From: DASTQL01 sp035462845
Lineage (GTDB): Bacteria; Actinomycetota; Actinomycetes; Jiangellales; Jiangellaceae
DNA length: 23,160 nt
NCBI GenBank assembly: GCA_035462845.1
Contig: DATHTV010000051.1
Coordinates: 1 to 23,160 of the forward strand
Direction of reading: 5' to 3'
Translations under genes and position numbers: made by a program
In this document: positions 6,964-14,897 of the stretch, in pieces
Numbering within the stretch: position 1 is the stretch's first letter
How the letters are laid out: each line of letters opens with the position of its first letter
The notes under the pieces: generated by a model
The model's input: the letters and a program-made list of their open reading frames with translations, nothing else
What the model was told of the DNA's origin: nothing
Database searches by the model: none

Positions 6964-7602
6964 TCAGTCCGACGGCGCCGGCTCGGGGCGTCGTGACCAC
7001 CTGGGCAGCATCAGAGCGGCCCCGGTGAGGAAGCACAGGGCTCCGAGGAAGGTCCCGGCGTTCGCCCAGCGGACGTCGAGGAGATCGCCTGTCGCCGGGA
7101 TCACGAAGGCCCCGACGGCAGCGATGCCGAAGGCGACCGAGCCGGCCATGTTGAGCCTCGCGATCCTCCGGGGCGCCGACCGTCGCCGGTGGGCCCACGG
7201 TCCGCGTCGGACTGAGACCACCGCGAGCCAGCTGGACACCAGGAAGGCGACCGACCCGTAGACGTCCGGGGCCCAGACGAGGCGGTCGACCTGCTCCACA
7301 CTCAGGGAGCCGGAGATCGCGAACCCCGTGCTGACGTTGAAGAGCAGCGTGCCCACCAGCTGGATCCCCGCGGCCCAGCCGTCGAGGTCTGACGGGAGGC
7401 GCCGTCCGGTCCCGACTGCTTGCGAGTACTGCAGGGAGGCAGCGCCGGTGAAGAAGAGGGAGCCCACGAAGAACGTGACCGCCACGACCGGGCCGCTGAC
7501 CTGGCTGAAGTAGAGAGGAAAGGATCCGAGTGCGAAGCACGCCGATCCGACGATGAACAACCACGCGGTCCACGCGGTGACCCGATGACCCCCTCCTGTC
7601 AT
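6964..7602 (-). CDS. YrhK-like multi-pass membrane protein
   Basis: A 212-residue protein with about six hydrophobic helices. The N-terminal part (AWLFIVGSACFALGSFPLYF, then VTFFVGSLFFTGAASLQYSQ) resembles the small YrhK domain, in which two helices are joined by a short FxxGSxxF-type segment. The C-terminal part repeats similar spacing (AGTFLGALCFLTGAALML). YrhK function is not established. The start ATG overlaps the decarboxylase stop (TGATG at 7600-7604), so translation is probably coupled to it. No strong separate ribosome site is seen apart from AGGAGG just inside the gene. The coupling suggests a job tied to glutamate decarboxylation or its stress. A transport role for glutamate/GABA cannot be claimed, because it does not resemble GadC-type antiporters. 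Confidence 0.75.
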   Translation of the reverse strand: MTGGGHRVTAWTAWLFIVGSACFALGSFPLYFSQVSGPVVAVTFFVGSLFFTGAASLQYSQAVGTGRRLPSDLDGWAAGIQLVGTLLFNVSTGFAISGSLSVEQVDRLVWAPDVYGSVAFLVSSWLAVVSVRRGPWAHRRRSAPRRIARLNMAGSVAFGIAAVGAFVIPATGDLLDVRWANAGTFLGALCFLTGAALMLPRWSRRPEPAPSD

Positions 7603-8984
7603 CAGGTGTGGCTGAACCCCGTGGGCATGTCGTCACCCGGGGGCCGGCCGTGCTCCTCGAGGTGGGCCGTCACCTCCGCGAGGTGCCCGATCAGCAGGTC
7701 GGCGAGATCGGCCGAGAAGCCCTCACGGACGACGATCCGCAGTACGGCGACCTTCTCCGCGTTCGCGGGCATCGTGTAGGCAGGCACCTGCCAGCCGTAG
7801 CGCCGCAACCGGTTCGAGACGTCGAAGACCGTGTAGCGGCCGGAGTCCTTGAGGGTGAACGCGAAGACGGGCATGGCTGACCCGTCCGTGATGAGCTCGA
7901 ACGGCCCGAGTGCGGCGATGCGCGACGACAGCGACGTGGCCACCTCCTGCAGGGTGGACATCACCCGGGCGTACCCGGAGCGCCCCAGGCGAAGGAAGTT
8001 GTAGTACTGGCCCACGATCTGGTTGCCCGGCCGGGAGAAGTTCAGCGTGAACGTCGGCATGTCGCCGCCGAGGTAGTTCACGTGGAACACCAGGTCCTCG
8101 GGGAGGGCCTCCTTGTCCCGCCAGACCGCGAACCCGATCCCCGGGTAGGTCAGCCCGTACTTGTGCCCCGAGACGTTGATCGAGACCACGTTGGGGAGCC
8201 GGAAGTCCCACTCCAGCTCCGGCTGCAGGAACGGCGCCACGAAGCCGCCGCTGGCGGCGTCGACGTGGAGGGGCACCTGCCAGCCGCGTTCGACGTTGTG
8301 CGCGACCAGCGCGTCGTGGATCTCCTTGATGGGCTCGTACTCGCCGGTGTGCGTGGTCCCCAGGATCGCCACCACCCCGATGGTGTTCTCGTCGACGAAG
8401 GGCAGCACCGTCTCGGGGGTGACGTGGTAGCGGCCCGGCTCCACCGGCACGTAGCGAGCCTCGACGTCCCAGTAGCGGCAGAACTTCTCCCAGACGACCT
8501 GGACGTTGCTGCCGAGCACCATGTTCGGCCGGTCGGTGGCAGCGCCGGCCGCCGCGCGGCGAGCCCGCCACCGCCACTTGAGGGCGAGCCCGGAGATCAT
8601 CACGGCCTCGCTCGAGCCGATGGTGGCGACCCCCACGGCGGTCTCCTGCGGCTGCGCGTGGAACAGGTCGGCCACCATGTTGACGCACCGGCGCTCGATC
8701 TCCGCGGTGACCGGGTACTCGTCCTTGTCGATCATGTTCTTGTCGAAGGCCTCGGCCATGAGCCGCTCCGCCTGCGGTTCCATCCAGGTCGTGACGAAGG
8801 TCGCCAGGTTGAGCCGGGAGCTGCCGTCCAGCATCAGCTCGTCGTGCACGAGCCGGTACGCCGTCTCGGCGACGACCCCGGTGTCCGGGAGGCGGTTCTT
8901 CGGGAGCGGTTCGGTCGCCAGCCGGCCCCCGTACGCGACGGAGAGCAGGGCGGTCTCGGCCTCGAGCTTGCTGACCTCGTGCAT
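7602..8984 (-). CDS. gadB: glutamate decarboxylase (PLP-dependent)
   Basis: A 460-residue group II PLP decarboxylase, full length for bacterial GAD, which converts glutamate to GABA and CO2 while consuming a proton. SINVSGHKYGL holds the PLP lysine, Lys275 (Lys276 in E. coli GadB). HVDAASGGFVAPF is the conserved cofactor-clamping Asp segment, and TGSSEAVMI-type residues (ATIGSSEAVMISGLALKW) bind the phosphate. The C-terminus ends GFSHT and keeps the penultimate histidine that in E. coli GadB closes the active site at neutral pH, so pH control may be conserved. The downstream membrane gene overlaps by one base. Upstream, the CBS-domain gene ends 79 bases away on the same strand, so a common transcript is possible. 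The ribosome site is weak (GGTGATGCC). Confidence 0.96.
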   Translation of the reverse strand: MHEVSKLEAETALLSVAYGGRLATEPLPKNRLPDTGVVAETAYRLVHDELMLDGSSRLNLATFVTTWMEPQAERLMAEAFDKNMIDKDEYPVTAEIERRCVNMVADLFHAQPQETAVGVATIGSSEAVMISGLALKWRWRARRAAAGAATDRPNMVLGSNVQVVWEKFCRYWDVEARYVPVEPGRYHVTPETVLPFVDENTIGVVAILGTTHTGEYEPIKEIHDALVAHNVERGWQVPLHVDAASGGFVAPFLQPELEWDFRLPNVVSINVSGHKYGLTYPGIGFAVWRDKEALPEDLVFHVNYLGGDMPTFTLNFSRPGNQIVGQYYNFLRLGRSGYARVMSTLQEVATSLSSRIAALGPFELITDGSAMPVFAFTLKDSGRYTVFDVSNRLRRYGWQVPAYTMPANAEKVAVLRIVVREGFSADLADLLIGHLAEVTAHLEEHGRPPGDDMPTGFSHT

Positions 8985-9063
8985 GGCATCACCATGGCAC
9001 CGGTCACCGCCTCAGCACAGGCTTACGTCACCGAGAGGCAGCGCAGGCGCGAGGTGGCCGGTC

Positions 9064-9480
9064 TCAGACCAGGACGTCCAGGACGTCTCGGACCGAGATC
9101 ATGCCCATGGTCCGACCGTGGTCCTTGACGGGGACGTGTCGGACGCCGCCGAGCTCCATCAGCTCGGCCACGGAGCTGATGCTGTCGTCGGCGCCGACCC
9201 AGAGGACGGGGGCCGTCATCACGTCGGCGGCCCACACCTCGTCCGGGTCGCCACCCTCGGCGAGTGCCCGGACGACGTCGCGCTCGGAGATGATGCCCAC
9301 CGCGTCGCCCGCCTGGTGCCGGACCAGGACGGCCCCGACAGCCTCGTCCGTGAGCAGCGCGGCCACCTCGCGCAGCGATGCCCGTTCGCCCACCTCGACC
9401 ACCGGGCTCACCATGATCGCCCGGGCGGGGTCCCCGGGTTCCGGCACGACGGTACGAGGGGTGGCGGCGGACTCGGTCAT
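9064..9480 (-). CDS. two-CBS-domain protein
   Basis: A 138-residue protein made almost wholly of a CBS pair. CBS1 spans about residues 20-75 (IMVSPVVEVGERASLREVAA to VGIISERDVVRAL) and CBS2 about 85-138 (VMTAPVLWVGADDSISSVAE to GMISVRDVLDVLV). Both have the usual GIISxRD or GMISxRD end that contacts the adenosyl ligand. Stand-alone CBS pairs sense AMP, ATP, NADH or related ligands and control partner proteins. The frame is open to 9600, but the ATG at 9480 fits the domain start; the ribosome site is weak. It lies upstream of the decarboxylase on the same strand with a 79-base gap, so it may be co-transcribed. The ligand and partner are unknown. Confidence 0.88.
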   Translation of the reverse strand: MTESAATPRTVVPEPGDPARAIMVSPVVEVGERASLREVAALLTDEAVGAVLVRHQAGDAVGIISERDVVRALAEGGDPDEVWAADVMTAPVLWVGADDSISSVAELMELGGVRHVPVKDHGRTMGMISVRDVLDVLV

Positions 9481-9557
9481 GCAGCCACTCTGCGTCGGGG
9501 TGCATGCGGTGTCAGGTGGCGAAGGTCCCTTGCCTGCGCCCCGTCCACCGCACCGGG

Positions 9558-10154
9558 TCAGCGGACGACGAACGTGATGCGCACGGTCACGGGTGGGCAC
9601 ACGGTCGAGTCACCGCAGCTGGGGTCACCGGTGACCGACACGGTCGAGGTCCCGGGGGCCGCGCCGCCGACCAGCCACTCCACGTACCCCGGGTCGTCGA
9701 AGTAGTTGACCGGCGTGAGGACGACGCCGTCGCCGGCCGTCACCGGCTCCTCCCACGTCCAGGCGCCGTCGAGCTGCCAGCGCACCTCCTCGCCCGCGGC
9801 GAGCGCGAAGGTCCGCCCGTCGTCGTCCTGGGTGAGGACGCCGGGCGGGGCCTCGGGCGCGCTTCCCGGCGGAGCCGGGGGTGAGGGGCTGCTGACGGGT
9901 GGCTCGGCGGTGTCGTCGGGCGAGGGCACCGTCACCTCCGGGGTCGGCTCGTGCGAGCGGCTCGGCGTGGCCGACGCACTGGACGACATCGTGCCCGACT
10001 CCTCCGGTCGCGGGCTCTCTCCCGCCTCCGGGTCCGAGCCGCCGCACGCCGCCACCAGGACCAGGGCCGAGGCGGCGAGGGTCGCGGTGGCCCGGCTCGT
10101 GCCCCGTATCCGGCGAGGGCTTTGCCCACGCTGCTTACGACGCGGCGTCGTCAC
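9558..10154 (-). CDS. lipoprotein with Pro/Ser-rich linker and chagasin-like beta domain
   Basis: A 198-residue exported lipoprotein. A basic N-terminus (RRKQRGQSPRR) leads to a hydrophobic core and the lipobox VAAC with Cys37. Residues about 40-105 are a Ser/Pro/Glu-rich tether. The last 90 residues form a compact beta-like domain (DDGRTFALAAGEEVRWQLDG, then a WTWEEP segment and a GTSTVSVTGDPSC/VRITFVV end with two cysteines). This recalls the chagasin/I42-like lipoproteins common in actinobacteria, though the match is weak. The GTG start at 10154 is the only sensible one after a strong Shine-Dalgarno. The gene diverges from the secreted metallopeptidase at 10437, with a 282-base shared promoter region. 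Inhibitor function is only a guess. Confidence 0.82.
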   Translation of the reverse strand: MTTPRRKQRGQSPRRIRGTSRATATLAASALVLVAACGGSDPEAGESPRPEESGTMSSSASATPSRSHEPTPEVTVPSPDDTAEPPVSSPSPPAPPGSAPEAPPGVLTQDDDGRTFALAAGEEVRWQLDGAWTWEEPVTAGDGVVLTPVNYFDDPGYVEWLVGGAAPGTSTVSVTGDPSCGDSTVCPPVTVRITFVVR

Positions 10155-10436
10155 GATGACCGGACCACCTCCTTCGACGGCAGCACCCTAGGCCATGGCC
10201 ACGGAAAGTCATGCCTCGGTGGCCCATAGTCAACTCTTGCCGACGGAGCATCACTGCAGCAGCAAAGTGTAACAGTTCGTGGTCGAGGGCTGTTGTTCGC
10301 GTCACATCAGCGCTACGTTCCGTGAGTCCCATATGACTACCCGTCAAGGGGAGGGTCGAATGGCGCCACGTCGCCATCACACCGGGGTCGCGTACGACGC
10401 GGCACCCCGAGCGGTCCACGAACCGGAGGAGCGCAC
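10155..10436. promoter_or_regulatory. divergent intergenic region, lipoprotein / M36 peptidase
   Basis: This 282-base gap separates two divergent exported-protein genes and must hold both promoters. It is less GC-rich than its surroundings near 10220-10330. A weak plus-strand -10-like TACGTT lies at 10314-10319, with TGTTGT 17 bases upstream (10291-10296), but I am not confident in it. I see no gene here. Confidence 0.4.
10166..10174 (-). promoter_or_regulatory. strong Shine-Dalgarno for the lipoprotein
   Basis: The minus strand reads AAGGAGGTG, a near-perfect anti-16S match. It sits 11 bases from the GTG at 10154 (13 from the GGAGG core), longer than usual. No ATG lies between, so the site supports the GTG start. 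Confidence 0.6.
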
Positions 10437-13265
10437 ATGCGTATGAAGCGAGCAGCACTGCTCACCCCAGTCGCGCTGGCGGTGATGCTGGCGACACCGC
10501 TGCCCGGCGGCGCCGCCCCGAGCGGCACCGTCACCGAGAAGGCTGCAGCCACCGAGGACAGCCCCGACGCCCTGTCGGGCCCGTCCAGCGCCGACCCCGA
10601 GACGGTGGCGCTCGGGTTCATGGTCGACAACGCGGCCGACTACGGCCTGAGTGCGGACGACGTCGCCGAGCTCGGGGTCGCCACCTCGTACCAGAGCACC
10701 CACAGCGGCGTCACCCACGTGAACCTGGCGCAGAGGTACCAGGGCCTGGAGATCTTCGGCGCACGAGCCACGGTCAACGTGCTGAAGGACGGCCGCGTCC
10801 TCTTCGTGGGCAACACCATGCTCGGCAACGTCGCGGCCTCCGCCGCCGGCACGGTCGCCCAGGAGGCGGCCGACGCGGTCGAGTCCGCCGCCGAGGCGCT
10901 CGAGCTCGACGAACCGGAGAACCTGCGCGCCGTCACGCGCAAGGCCGGTGCCGAGCGCGAGACCGTCCTCACCGACGGCGGCATCTCCGCCGCCCCCATC
11001 CCGGCCAAGCTGGGCTGGCAGAGGACCGAGTCGGGTCAGCTGCGGCTCGCCTGGCAGGTCGTCATCGACGACGCCGAGTCGCCCGACGTGCTCAACGCCA
11101 CGGTGGACGCCGAGACCGGCGATCTGCTCGACGTCGACAACTGGACGATCGAGCACAACGCGCTCGAGCTCGCCTCGTCCCTGGCGCGCTCCTCCGCCCA
11201 GATCGAGCAGGCCGCTACGAGCCTGGGCGCGCACGGTCCGCTGGACCCGGTCGAGGACGGCTCCAGCTACCGGGTCTACGAGATCCCGAAGGAGAGCCCG
11301 AACGACGGGCCGCGGACGCTCGTCACCAACCCGGCCGAGACGACCGCATCGCCCTTCGGGTGGCACGACACCAACGGCGCCCCGGGACCCGAGTTCACGA
11401 CCACCCGGGGCAACAACGTCCACGCCTACCTGGACCAGGACGCGAACAACGTCCCCGACCCGGGGCAGGACACGGACGGCGGGCCGAGCCTGGCCTTCGA
11501 CTTCGAGGCCGACCTCACCGAGCACGCGCAGGACTACCGGGATGCCGTCACCGCGAACCTGTTCTACATGAACAACGTCATCCACGACGTGCTGTACGGC
11601 TACGGCTTCGACGAGGTCTCCGGCAACTTCCAGCAGAACAAGTACGGCGCGACGCTGGCCAACGGCAACCCGGTCCCGGGCGGCGACTACGTCCGCGCGG
11701 AGGCCGCTGACGGCGGCGGCACCAACAACGCGAACTTCTCCACGCCGGCCAACTACGGCGGCACGCCGCGGATGCAGATGTACCTGTGGCCCGGCGCCCA
11801 GTTCGGCATGCCCAACGTCGTGACCGTCGGCGACCAGAGCTTCCCGGCGAACTTCGCCCGCTTCGGTCCACCGGCCCGCAACGCGGCCGTGATCGGTGAC
11901 CTCGTCGTCGCCGGCAACGGCTGCAACATCGCCGACTACCCCGCGGGGAGCGGCTACATCGCCGTCGTGGACGGTGTCACCTCCGGCGCCGGCTCGTGCA
12001 CCAACCCGGCGCGGACCGCGGTGGCGGAGGCAGCCGGCGCGGCAGCGGTGATCATCGCGGCCGGGACCGCGGCCAACCCGGCCATCCTCACCGGCTCACA
12101 GGCTGCGGGTCCGCTGGGCATCCCGGCGGTCAGCGTCACCGCGGCCACCGGTACCGCGATCAAGGACCTGGCCGGCCAGAGTGCTGGCGTGGCGAAGGCG
12201 TCCGCGCACCCGGGCATCCGCGACGGCGACTTCGAGAACGGCATCATCATCCACGAGTACGGCCACGGCGTGTCCCTGCGCCTGACCGGCGGCCCAGGCA
12301 TCAACTGCCTGAGCGGCAACGAGCAGATGGGTGAGGGCTGGAGCGACTACCTCGCCATCTCGATGCTGATGGACCCGACCCTGGACGACCCCGAGGGCCC
12401 GCGCGGCATGGGTCCGTACGCGCTCTTCCAGGACAGCCGAGAGGGCAACGGCATCCGCCCGCGCCCGTACTCCCGCAACATGGAGATCCAGCCCTTCACC
12501 TACGACCGGATCAAGACCAACGGCTGGATCACCGGCGGCTCGCTTGCGGTCCCGCACGGCATCGGTCACGCGTGGGCCGCGACGCTGTGGGACATGACCT
12601 GGGACCTGGTCGACCGGCACGGCTTCCACGACAACGTCTACGACGCGTGGAACTCCGGCGGCAACACCCGCGCCATCCAGTACGTCATGGACGGCCTGAA
12701 GTTCCAGGGCTGCGGCCCGGGCTTCGTCACCGGTCGGAACGCGATCATCGCCGCGTCGGAGGCGTTGGGCGGCGAGGACTCCTGCCTGATCTGGAGCTCG
12801 TTCGCCCGCCGCGGTCTGGGCTACAGCGCGGTCCAGGGCACGACGAACCGGGACGACAACACCGAGGCCTTCGACGTGCCGCCGTGGTGCAAGGCTCCCG
12901 GGGCCGGTCTGGTCGGTCCGCAGTTCCAGAACGCCCCGGCCCTGAACGTCCGGGACGCCGGGTCGACCGCTCCGATCCAGTTCACCCTGGGTGGGAACCT
13001 CGGCCTGGACGTGCTCAAGCCCAACCACTCGCCGGCGTCCCAGCAGATCGGCTGCGACACGCTGCAGCCGCTGCAGTACGCGATCACCACGCCGACCGAC
13101 GGGCCGGGCGCGACCACCCTGCAGTACAACGCCAGGCAGGACCGGTACACCTACCTGTGGGAGACGCAGGAGTCGTGGGTGGACACCTGCCGCCAGCTGA
13201 TCATCACCCTCGGCGACGGAACCCAGCACCGGGCGAACTTCAAGTTCGTCGCTCCCGAGGACTGA
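10437..13265 (+). CDS. secreted M36 (fungalysin-type) zinc metallopeptidase with PA and PxKF-like domains
   Basis: A 942-residue exported protease. A signal peptide (MRMKRAALL then a hydrophobic run ending GGAAPSG) is followed by an FTP-type propeptide (about 55-250), the start of the catalytic domain with the GNNVHAYLDQDANNVPD region (about 320), and an inserted PA domain (about 470-590, with GCNIADYP and AAAVIIAAG). The zinc site HEYGHG has His606 and His610 as ligands and Glu607 as base, with GEGWSD supplying the third ligand, Glu633. The last 95 residues resemble a PxKF domain (PIQFTLGGNLGLDVL) and carry paired cysteines. Start ATG 10437 has GGAGG at 7-base spacing. Members digest extracellular protein, and the propeptide is removed on activation. 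A hairpin terminator follows. It is divergent from a lipoprotein gene that might modulate it. Confidence 0.94.
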   Translation: MRMKRAALLTPVALAVMLATPLPGGAAPSGTVTEKAAATEDSPDALSGPSSADPETVALGFMVDNAADYGLSADDVAELGVATSYQSTHSGVTHVNLAQRYQGLEIFGARATVNVLKDGRVLFVGNTMLGNVAASAAGTVAQEAADAVESAAEALELDEPENLRAVTRKAGAERETVLTDGGISAAPIPAKLGWQRTESGQLRLAWQVVIDDAESPDVLNATVDAETGDLLDVDNWTIEHNALELASSLARSSAQIEQAATSLGAHGPLDPVEDGSSYRVYEIPKESPNDGPRTLVTNPAETTASPFGWHDTNGAPGPEFTTTRGNNVHAYLDQDANNVPDPGQDTDGGPSLAFDFEADLTEHAQDYRDAVTANLFYMNNVIHDVLYGYGFDEVSGNFQQNKYGATLANGNPVPGGDYVRAEAADGGGTNNANFSTPANYGGTPRMQMYLWPGAQFGMPNVVTVGDQSFPANFARFGPPARNAAVIGDLVVAGNGCNIADYPAGSGYIAVVDGVTSGAGSCTNPARTAVAEAAGAAAVIIAAGTAANPAILTGSQAAGPLGIPAVSVTAATGTAIKDLAGQSAGVAKASAHPGIRDGDFENGIIIHEYGHGVSLRLTGGPGINCLSGNEQMGEGWSDYLAISMLMDPTLDDPEGPRGMGPYALFQDSREGNGIRPRPYSRNMEIQPFTYDRIKTNGWITGGSLAVPHGIGHAWAATLWDMTWDLVDRHGFHDNVYDAWNSGGNTRAIQYVMDGLKFQGCGPGFVTGRNAIIAASEALGGEDSCLIWSSFARRGLGYSAVQGTTNRDDNTEAFDVPPWCKAPGAGLVGPQFQNAPALNVRDAGSTAPIQFTLGGNLGLDVLKPNHSPASQQIGCDTLQPLQYAITTPTDGPGATTLQYNARQDRYTYLWETQESWVDTCRQLIITLGDGTQHRANFKFVAPED

Positions 13266-13302
13266 CGGACTGGGGGACCACCCCGCTGAGGCGGTGACGT
13301 AC

Positions 13303-13334
13303 GGAGGGGCGTCCGGGCGACCGGGCGCCCCTCC
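13303..13334 (+). terminator. hairpin after the M36 peptidase
   Basis: GGAGGGGCG (13303-13311) pairs perfectly with CGCCCCTCC (13326-13334) around a 14-base loop, 37 bases after the peptidase stop. There is no T tract, but the place and stem fit an actinobacterial terminator. Confidence 0.55.
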
Positions 13335-13398
13335 CGCGGGTCCCGGGGCGGGCCGTCCGGCCCTGGATCGACGGGCGGGCATCCCCGACCATGGCGCC

Positions 13399-13977
13399 AT
13401 GGCGCGCGTACTGCTGCTCTACGGCACCCGAGAAGGCCACACCGCCGACGTCGCCCGGGAGATCGCGGCGACCCTGTCGGCCGACGGTCACGAGGTCGAC
13501 CCGGTGCACCTGGAGCACGGTCCCGGCCCCACGCCCGCCGACTTCGACGGGGTGGTCGTCGGCTCGTCGGTGCACATGGGTCGGCACGAGCGGGCCGTCA
13601 TCGACTGGGTGCGCCACGTCCGCGGGCCGCTGAGCGAGCGTCCGGCCGCGTTCTTCACCGTCTGCCTCTCCGCCGTCGCCGAGCACGGCGAGGAGCAGCT
13701 GGCCCGGTCCTACGTCGACGGCTTCGTCGAGGAGACCGGCTGGCACCCGGACATCGTCGGACTCTTCGGCGGCGCCCTGCTCTACACCCAGTACGGCTTC
13801 GCCAAGCGTGCCGTCATCAAGGACATCGCGGCCCGGCAGGGGTTGCCCACCGACACCTCGCGGGACTGGGACCTCACCGACCACGAGGCGGTGCGCCACT
13901 TCGCCGCCGACACGTCCCGCCTGCTGGCGCCGCGGTCCGGCGGCGACGACGCACCAGCACCCCAACTGGGCACCTGA
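13399..13977 (+). CDS. flavodoxin-domain protein, HemG-like protoporphyrinogen oxidase family
   Basis: A 192-residue protein with a flavodoxin fold. The N-terminal LLLYGTREGHTADVAREI is the FMN phosphate loop of the family (YxTxxGxTxxxA type). Next come VVVGSSVHMGRH and AAFFTVCLSA, as in HemG-like proteins. The C-terminal TDTSRDWDLTDHEAVRHFA closely follows the end of HemG, the menaquinone-dependent protoporphyrinogen IX dehydrogenase. Actinobacteria usually make haem by the coproporphyrin route, so this relative may serve another flavin redox role. The frame is open to a GTG at 13294, but homology starts at ATG 13399; no clear ribosome site is seen. The PPTase begins 23 bases after its stop, so the two are probably co-transcribed, and this protein could support reductive chemistry in the lipid/PKS locus (inference). 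Confidence 0.85.
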   Translation: MARVLLLYGTREGHTADVAREIAATLSADGHEVDPVHLEHGPGPTPADFDGVVVGSSVHMGRHERAVIDWVRHVRGPLSERPAAFFTVCLSAVAEHGEEQLARSYVDGFVEETGWHPDIVGLFGGALLYTQYGFAKRAVIKDIAARQGLPTDTSRDWDLTDHEAVRHFAADTSRLLAPRSGGDDAPAPQLGT

Positions 13978-13999
13978 GCCCGGCACCTGGACCGGGAAC

Positions 14000-14842
14000 A
14001 TGGACCGGATCCCGGACTGGACGGCTGAGCTGGACACGCCCGTGCCGGAGCCGCAGGCCGCGACCGGGCCGCTCCGCTGGACCGCTCGGGGCGAGCACGA
14101 GCTGCCGACCACCGACGCATGGCTCGCGCCGGCCGAGTCGGCGCGCGCAGCAGGCATGCGCTTCACCAAGCGGCGTACCGAGTACCTGCTGCGTCGCTGG
14201 GCGGGCAAGCAGGCGGTCGCGGCGGCCGCGGGACTGCCCACCGACGTCGGAGGGCTCGCGCGGATCGAGGTCGCCAACCGGCCCGGCGGGGCCCCGTACG
14301 TGGTGGTCGGCGGGGCACCGCTGCGCCTCGACGTCTCGCTCACCGACCGCGCCGGCTGGGCGGTCTGCGTCGTGGGCGCGGACCTGAGCCGGGTGGGGTG
14401 CGATCTCGAGCTGGTGGAGCCGCGCTCGGCGGCGTTCGTCGCGGACTTCCTCACCGCGGGCGAGCAGGAGTACGTCGCCGCCTGCCCGAGCCACCAGCGC
14501 GACGCCGTGGTCAACCTCGTGTGGTCGGCCAAGGAGAGCGCGCTCAAGGTGCTCCGCACCGGCCTACGTCGCGACACCCGCAGCGTCGACGTGCTCCTCG
14601 GCCGGGACGACGACATCGACGCGGCCGGGGCGCTCGCGGACGCCGGCACCGGCTGGCACCCGCTCACGGTCCGGCCGGCCGAGGGCGGCGCCCTCCCGGG
14701 CTGGTGGCGGCGCGACGGTGCCTTCCTGCTCACCGTGGCCGCCGACCGGCCTCTCCCAGTCCCCGAGGTGCTCCGCGGGTCGGCCGACCTCACCCGGGCC
14801 GACCCGCGGCACTCCTGGGTGGACCGCCCGTTGGCGCCCTGA
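14000..14842 (+). CDS. Sfp-type 4'-phosphopantetheinyl transferase
   Basis: A 280-residue PPTase that moves phosphopantetheine from CoA to a serine of carrier proteins, turning apo-ACP into holo-ACP. The two diagnostic motifs are present: GCDLELVEPR with Asp135 and Glu137 (magnesium ligands, family G(I/V)DxE), and WSAKESALK with Lys178, Glu179 and Lys183 (family W(S/C)xKEAxxK). The N-terminal half (RRTEYLLRRWAGKQAVA, then NRPGGAPYV) matches the Sfp pseudo-dimer pattern. The first ATG of the coding-like segment is 14000 with a poor ribosome site, so an upstream start overlapping the flavodoxin gene is possible. It converges on the carboxylase/PKS operon with only 55 bases between stops. The likely target is an ACP of that PKS, outside the window. 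Confidence 0.92.
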   Translation: MDRIPDWTAELDTPVPEPQAATGPLRWTARGEHELPTTDAWLAPAESARAAGMRFTKRRTEYLLRRWAGKQAVAAAAGLPTDVGGLARIEVANRPGGAPYVVVGGAPLRLDVSLTDRAGWAVCVVGADLSRVGCDLELVEPRSAAFVADFLTAGEQEYVAACPSHQRDAVVNLVWSAKESALKVLRTGLRRDTRSVDVLLGRDDDIDAAGALADAGTGWHPLTVRPAEGGALPGWWRRDGAFLLTVAADRPLPVPEVLRGSADLTRADPRHSWVDRPLAP

Positions 14843-14897
14843 CCGACGCCGTGCGGCCCGGAGGCGACGACCCGCGCTCGGGAGGCCGCGGCCGGGG

